A program made the translations under genes and the position numbers. The notes beneath the pieces were generated by a model that was not told where the DNA came from, made no database searches, and saw only the letters and a list, made by a program, of their open reading frames with translations. 64,000 nt of DNA from assembly GCF_042427745.1 (NCBI RefSeq), contig NZ_JBHMFA010000001.1, one strand, 5' to 3'. The DNA is from Algibacter miyuki. Its GTDB lineage: Bacteria; Bacteroidota; Bacteroidia; Flavobacteriales; Flavobacteriaceae. Below, piece after piece: positions 59,793-64,000 of this stretch. How positions within the stretch are numbered: the first letter of the stretch is position 1; each line of letters opens with the position of its first letter.

Positions 59793-61028
59793 ATGTTTCG
59801 TTGGATGATATTTTTAGCCATTTTTTTAGTGGCAGATTACTATGCTTTTCAAGCTTTTAAAACGGTTGTGAAAAACAATTGGATTCAGATATTTTATTGG
59901 ATAATTACCATCGCTATTTTGGGTAATTTTGTGTTTCAGTTTTACGGATTTAGCAGGCGTAATGGTTTTACACATGCGCATTCTTATGCTATCGGATTTT
60001 TTATAGCGCTTTTAGTGCCCAAATTGGTGCTTCTTTTTGGCGTGTTTTTCGAAGATATTTTTAGAGTACCTCAAGCTATTTATCGATATTTTACCGTGGG
60101 AGAAGCTGCTAAAGGCAATTATTTTGCTTCGCGGCGCCAGTTTATAAGTAAAGTCGCTTTAGGTTTGGCAGCCATTCCGTTAGCTTCTGTAATTTATGGT
60201 ATTTACAAAGGACGTTACAATTACAAGGTTTTAAAATACACGTTACATTTTGAAGATTTACCGGCTGCTTTCGATGGTTATAAAGTCACTCAAATTAGCG
60301 ATATCCATTCCGGCAGTTTCGATAATATGGAAAAAGTAAAATATGCCGTAGATTTAATTAACGAGCAAGAAAGCGATGTGATACTATTTACGGGCGATAT
60401 TGTAAATAATAAGGCTGAAGAATTAGTGCCGTATAAAAACGTATTCAATAAACTGAAAGCTCAAGATGGCCTATATTCCGTATTAGGAAATCATGATTAT
60501 GGCGATTATGTAAACTGGGATTCCGAAGAAGCAAAACACCAGAATTTAGAAGATTTAAAAGCCCTTCAAAAAGAAATTGGGTTTAACCTCTTGCTAAACG
60601 AGAGTACATATCTCGAAAAAAACGGTGACCGTATTGCTTTAGTAGGTGTTGAAAACTGGGGAGCAGGTGGTTTTAAAACCGCTGGCGATTTGCACAAGGC
60701 CGCATCCAAAATAGATGAAAACGATTTTAAAATACTAATGAGTCACGATCCATCACACTGGGAAAAAAAGGTTATCAACGATGATTATCATTACCATTTA
60801 ACACTTAGCGGGCATACGCATGGCATGCAGTTTGGTATCGAAATTCCAGGGTGGTTTAAATGGAGTCCTGCAAAATGGCGTTACAAATATTGGGCGGGCA
60901 TATACAAAGAAATGGGGCAATACATAAATGTAAACCGTGGGTTTGGCTATTTAGCCTTTCCAGGTCGTATTGGTATTTGGCCCGAAATTACAGTTATAGA
61001 GCTCAAAAAAGGCAAGGAAGTGGTATAA
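59793..61028 (+). CDS. Membrane-anchored calcineurin-like metallophosphoesterase
   Basis: A 411-residue protein. Three N-terminal membrane spans (FRWMIFLAIFLVADYYAF, WIITIAILGNFVFQF, FIALLVPKLVLLFGVFF) and a fourth (FISKVALGLAAIPLASVI) precede the metallophosphatase domain: motif I VTQISDIHSGSF, motif II ILFTGDIVNN, motif III SVLGNHDYGDY and the C-terminal LSGHTHGMQF. The family (YaeI-like) includes UDP-diacylglucosamine and other lipid or nucleotide phosphatases; the domain lies probably on the periplasmic side. ATG at 59793 is preferred over 59751 because the promoter box lies between them. Confidence 0.9.
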   Translation: MFRWMIFLAIFLVADYYAFQAFKTVVKNNWIQIFYWIITIAILGNFVFQFYGFSRRNGFTHAHSYAIGFFIALLVPKLVLLFGVFFEDIFRVPQAIYRYFTVGEAAKGNYFASRRQFISKVALGLAAIPLASVIYGIYKGRYNYKVLKYTLHFEDLPAAFDGYKVTQISDIHSGSFDNMEKVKYAVDLINEQESDVILFTGDIVNNKAEELVPYKNVFNKLKAQDGLYSVLGNHDYGDYVNWDSEEAKHQNLEDLKALQKEIGFNLLLNESTYLEKNGDRIALVGVENWGAGGFKTAGDLHKAASKIDENDFKILMSHDPSHWEKKVINDDYHYHLTLSGHTHGMQFGIEIPGWFKWSPAKWRYKYWAGIYKEMGQYINVNRGFGYLAFPGRIGIWPEITVIELKKGKEVV

Positions 61029-61162
61029 AATGCCTTTTTTATGGCTATTTATACTAAATTGTTTATATTTATAAATATCAAAAATGCGTCAATTTTAGCT
61101 GTATTTTTTAAAACAGAGTACTAAAAAGCAGTTATAAAAAGTTGACTTAAAAACGATAATAT

Positions 61163-61459
61163 ATGTCAAAATTTGGAGAACTTATCGATGTGGAGATTCC
61201 GGTATTGTTAGATTTTTATACAGATTTAAATCAAGAAGCTAACACTATGCACGCTGTTTTACGCGATGTGGCAGCCGCTATGGGTGATAAAGCCAAGGTG
61301 ATAAAAATTGATGTCGATAAAAATCAAGAATTAACCGAAGCCTTGCAAGTAAAAGGTCTGCCAACGTTAATTGTGTATAAAAATGGTGAAATGAAATGGC
61401 GCCAAACCGGTGAGCAAGACGCTAACACGCTCATCAATATCATCGAAGAATACTTATAA
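61163..61459 (+). CDS. Thioredoxin-fold protein lacking the CxxC
   Basis: A 98-residue thioredoxin-like protein. The fold is visible as VLLDFYTDLNQEANTMHAVL (active-site helix region), VIKIDVDKNQELTEAL and the cis-proline loop GLPTLIVYKNGE. The usual WCGPC is replaced by DLNQEA, so no redox-active cysteine remains and the protein has no Cys at all. It cannot act as a disulfide reductase; a structural or binding role is more likely. Similar short cysteine-less thioredoxins occur in Flavobacteria. Transcribed alone, 135 bp after the phosphoesterase. Confidence 0.88.
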   Translation: MSKFGELIDVEIPVLLDFYTDLNQEANTMHAVLRDVAAAMGDKAKVIKIDVDKNQELTEALQVKGLPTLIVYKNGEMKWRQTGEQDANTLINIIEEYL

Positions 61460-61492
61460 AACCACCCTCTTTTTCTTAAAATTATTCATTTT

Positions 61493-61585
61493 GGCGCTAC
61501 CGCAAGGGTCGGGCTTTACGTTGCAAGTCCTCGCACCTCCTGCGTCGGGCTGTGGGCTTTTCACTGCAATCCCCTAGCGCGGGTG
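61493..61585 (+). repeat. Dispersed repeat, copy D
   Basis: Left end GGCGCTACCGC-AAGGGTCGGGCTTTACG; right end CACTGCAATCCCCTAGCGCGGGTG. The centre is compact (TTGCAAGTCCTCGCACCTCC, then TGCGTCGGGCTGTGGGC). It shares AAGGGTCGGGCTT exactly with copy C at 9741-9753. Confidence 0.65.
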
Positions 61586-61653
61586 TGTCTGTCAATAAGT
61601 TTTATTGTTCGTTTTATAGTTGAGGTTCTTGTAAGGTGTTCCTCTTTAAAAAA

Positions 61654-62319
61654 TCAATCTTGAAATTCTAAAGATTTAAACACAAACCCACGTTTACTAA
61701 AATGCTCTAACATTTTTGGTAGTACATATTGCATGTTTTTCGCTGCTTTTAAACTATCATGAAACACTACAATACTACCGTTTTTAGTTTTAGAAATCAC
61801 GTTTTTAAGGCAAGTTTCTTCATCTAAATTATGTTTCCAATCAAAAGATAAAATATCCCACATAATAATTTTATAACCTAGCTTAATAACAGCTTTCCCT
61901 TGTTTAGATTTGATTTTCCCGTAAGGTGGTCTAAACAATTTACATGTATTCTTTTTTAAGAATTCAGGAGTTGTATGTGCTTCAATTGCTTGTTCCGATT
62001 TTGTGACTTGAGCTAAATAGTTTGCCGTTGTTGCTTTCCAGCCTTTAATATGGTTTTGGGTGTGGTTGCCAATAGCATGTCCTTCTTTTAAAATGTTTTT
62101 AAAGATGTCTGGGTGCTGCTCAACGTTGTTTCCTATACAGAAAAAGGTAGCCTTAGCATCGTGTTTTTTCAACGTGTTTAAAGTCCAATTCGTGATGTCT
62201 GGAGTCGGGCCATCATCAAAGGTGAGGTATATTATTTTTTCCGGTGTTGCGATGTCCCAAATATAATTTGGGAACATCTTCTTTACAACACGTGGTGTTT
62301 TTACAGGTATTAAGGTCAT
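61654..62319 (-). CDS. Polysaccharide (peptidoglycan/chitin-type) deacetylase
   Basis: A 221-residue carbohydrate esterase 4 enzyme without signal peptide. Motif 1 IIYLTFDDGPTPDIT (Asp-Asp near residue 36), motif 2 HAIGNHTQNHIKGW (metal His pair), motif 3 LFRPPYGKIKSKQG and motif 5 GSIVVFHDSLKAAKN are all intact. Removes acetyl groups from peptidoglycan or chito-oligosaccharide. Its start lies 3 bp after the stop of the DUF2723 gene on the same strand, so they form one transcription unit, suggesting envelope work. Confidence 0.92.
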   Translation of the reverse strand: MTLIPVKTPRVVKKMFPNYIWDIATPEKIIYLTFDDGPTPDITNWTLNTLKKHDAKATFFCIGNNVEQHPDIFKNILKEGHAIGNHTQNHIKGWKATTANYLAQVTKSEQAIEAHTTPEFLKKNTCKLFRPPYGKIKSKQGKAVIKLGYKIIMWDILSFDWKHNLDEETCLKNVISKTKNGSIVVFHDSLKAAKNMQYVLPKMLEHFSKRGFVFKSLEFQD

Positions 62320-62322
62320 GCC

Positions 62323-64000
62323 TTAGTTTATCGCTTCAATCGTATCGGTGCTTACTCCTGCAGGAATGTCTTGGTTTTCCGTTGGTGCGTATTCATCCTG
62401 AGTATCTTCGCCATAGAAATATTTAAAGAGTTTTAAATGCTCGTTAAAAACATCGCCTTCAGCTTCAGCAAATGGAATGTCGTATTTAATTAAAACATCA
62501 ACTAAACCTTTGTAACGTTGTATATCGGTGTAAATATCTTCAAATAAACGCTCTTGTTTGTCTGTTTTTAATTTGCTGTAATACACTAGGTTTTCTTGGT
62601 ATTTATTGGCAACTTCTTTAAATAGTTGTTGTGCTTTTTCTTTGTTTCCAACTTCATAGTAGGCGCTAATATAAGGCTCTAATAAAGTATAGTATCCAAA
62701 ATATTCTACAGGCATGTTATGCATGGCAATGTCGGCTATCTCTTCAGCTTTATCAAGTTGATCTTCGTTTATTAATTGCTCGGTTAATCGGGCTAAATTG
62801 CCACGATATGTAATCGAGTTTTTACGGGTTTCAACATCGTGATAAATGTCAGGGCTTCCGCTATTTCCCCAATCCCAATGAATAACTTTGTCATACATCA
62901 AGTCGCTATCTACTCGACCCATATCAAACGGGTTTGCGCGATCTACTTCTGTTTTAATAGGGACTAATTTATAGCACATACCATCAAGTTGCAGATAATC
63001 TTTCATCCAGATATAATCATCATCACCAAAACTTCCTCCAGTAAAATAGATAGGACGTTTCCACTCGTTGTTAGCAACAATATCTAGCATTAATAAACGG
63101 TTTTTGTATAATGCGCCACCTTTGATATTAATATCAATATAGGGTACAATTTTATCGGCATCTTTTGGTTTTACAATGCCTGCATCTAGTGCGTTTTGTT
63201 TATTTACTGGAACTCTTAATGTTTCCGTTGGTAAATAACTCATTTTTAAATCTTGAGCTCTCACCTGAGATAAATCGACACCTTGTTGTTCTAAAACGTA
63301 TTTGTATTTTGTTTTAGGGTTGTCGCTAGCAATAAAATCTAAAAACTGTTTCACTTCAATAGTATCTTTAGTCACCGGTTCAATTACGATATAATCGTTG
63401 GTGCCGTATTTGTATAAATCGTGAGTCAGTTGCGATGGTATAGGGTCACTCTCATAAGCTTTACGTTTCATTTGGTCTATATACCAATCGGTTTGAAATA
63501 AACTGGTGTTTACCACACGCACATCGGTTCTGTAGCCTTCAATTTCTTGGGCGTACCACAAGGCAAACGTATCGTTATCTCCAATGGTAAATAGAATTCC
63601 GTTTTCAGCACAAGAATCTAAATACATCTTAGCCATAGAGTTGGCGGTGTATTTGCCAGAACGATCATGGTCGTCCCAGTTGCTAGCTGCCATAATTCCA
63701 GGTACTAAAACTAAGCAAGCAATAGTAACTATAGGTGCTGTAAGTTGTTTAGGAACATACTTTTTAAGAGCATCGAAAATGGCGTAAACTCCAAAACCAA
63801 TCCATAAAGCAAACACATAATACGAGCCTACAACGGAGTAGTCGCGTTCACGCGGTTCAAAGGGGCGTACATTGGTATAGACTTGAATCGCGATTCCTGT
63901 GAAAAGGAAAAACACGAGCATTACCCAGAATAATTTTTTATCCTTATTGAAAAGGAAAAATAAACCGATAAGTCCTAAAATAAGCGGGAATAAATAATAA
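62323..64000 (-). CDS. DUF2723 (TMEM260-like) membrane protein, N-terminus cut
   Basis: The frame continues through the right window edge, so the N-terminus is missing; at least 559 residues are present. The visible part has several membrane spans (YYLFPLILGLIGLFFLF, YYVFALWIGFGVYAIF, APIVTIACLVLVPGIMAAS), then a long soluble C-terminal region with DNDTFALWYAQEIEGYR and TDVRVVNTSLFQTDWYI, characteristic of DUF2723 (GT117 / TMEM260-type) proteins of Bacteroidota, which in eukaryotes are O-mannosyltransferases. The C-terminal third contains TPR-like helices (YGYYTLLEPYISAYYEVGNK-type). Co-transcribed with the deacetylase at 61654. Confidence 0.9.
   Translation of the reverse strand, partial: YYLFPLILGLIGLFFLFNKDKKLFWVMLVFFLFTGIAIQVYTNVRPFEPRERDYSVVGSYYVFALWIGFGVYAIFDALKKYVPKQLTAPIVTIACLVLVPGIMAASNWDDHDRSGKYTANSMAKMYLDSCAENGILFTIGDNDTFALWYAQEIEGYRTDVRVVNTSLFQTDWYIDQMKRKAYESDPIPSQLTHDLYKYGTNDYIVIEPVTKDTIEVKQFLDFIASDNPKTKYKYVLEQQGVDLSQVRAQDLKMSYLPTETLRVPVNKQNALDAGIVKPKDADKIVPYIDINIKGGALYKNRLLMLDIVANNEWKRPIYFTGGSFGDDDYIWMKDYLQLDGMCYKLVPIKTEVDRANPFDMGRVDSDLMYDKVIHWDWGNSGSPDIYHDVETRKNSITYRGNLARLTEQLINEDQLDKAEEIADIAMHNMPVEYFGYYTLLEPYISAYYEVGNKEKAQQLFKEVANKYQENLVYYSKLKTDKQERLFEDIYTDIQRYKGLVDVLIKYDIPFAEAEGDVFNEHLKLFKYFYGEDTQDEYAPTENQDIPAGVSTDTIEAIN

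Noticed and set aside
59738..59860. 40-codon ATG frame (MNKKIAFQYHYLW..) ahead of the metallophosphoesterase
   Set aside because: It runs across the promoter box and into another frame of the real gene, with no domain or conserved feature.
1..64000. tRNA, rRNA, CRISPR arrays and insertion sequences
   Set aside because: No cloverleaf, rRNA core sequence, regularly spaced repeats or transposase frames were seen.

Overview
The window reads as a chromosome segment of a marine-type Flavobacteriaceae bacterium (Bacteroidota). Evidence: low GC; TAnnTTTG-type -7 promoter boxes; almost no Shine-Dalgarno sequences; the order rplM-rpsI-rpsB-tsf-pyrH; type IX secretion (T9SS) sorting tails; and flavobacterial versions of S2, EF-Ts, L13 and PolA. 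The genus cannot be fixed from sequence alone. No tRNA, rRNA, CRISPR array, transposase or phage gene was seen.

Layout. 1-4064: translation operon rplM-rpsI-rpsB-tsf-pyrH on the minus strand, with pyrH cut by the left edge. 4262-7847: envelope genes (YceI, porin, YceI, and a convergent outer-membrane barrel). 8056-9687: ABC-F ATPase. 9688-14226: small accessory patch with dispersed repeats, a hypothetical protein, a peroxiredoxin-like/HMA pair, a frameshifted T9SS-protein relic, and an AztD-like putative zinc-chaperone lipoprotein behind a 51-nt perfect palindrome that covers its promoter. 14227-16179: YgiQ-type radical SAM protein.

16341-44305 is one 28-kb glycan or lipid-conjugate biosynthesis island in six strand-switching blocks. 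It holds a NodU-type carbamoyltransferase, an SxtJ-like and a DUF5989-like membrane protein, four intact membrane-anchored SGNH hydrolases plus one internally deleted SGNH pseudogene, four radical SAM enzymes with a B12-binding-like N-terminal domain, five methyltransferases (one FkbM), two GT39-like membrane glycosyltransferases, a GT2, a GT4, a Wzx-like flippase, a polysaccharide deacetylase, a GNAT protein, an acyltransferase-3, a 2OG-Fe(II) oxygenase and a nucleotidyltransferase-fold protein. No Wza/Wzc export proteins or initiating phosphoglycosyltransferase are present, so the product is probably a modified membrane-linked glycan completed with genes elsewhere. The most unusual part is a tightly overlapping minus-strand operon (44305-37944) of nucleotidyltransferase-fold, rSAM, MT, rSAM, MT and SGNH genes.

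44306-64000: a candidate small RNA, an NPPW-type methyltransferase, a TspO-like protein, small ORFs, a type II restriction-modification pair (HNH nuclease plus an XRE-HTH/C5-methyltransferase fusion) next to polA, a large T9SS-secreted LRR protein made of five repeated modules, a TPR-histidine kinase and convergent response regulator overlapping by 20 bp, a metallophosphoesterase, a cysteine-less thioredoxin-fold protein, a polysaccharide deacetylase and a right-edge-truncated DUF2723 membrane protein.

A dispersed repeat with conserved ends (left GGGCG..GGGTCGGGCT, right TGCCG..ATCCCTAACGCGGG) occurs at least four times, plus one half copy at the broken T9SS gene. All assignments are from reading the sequence; no database search was run.
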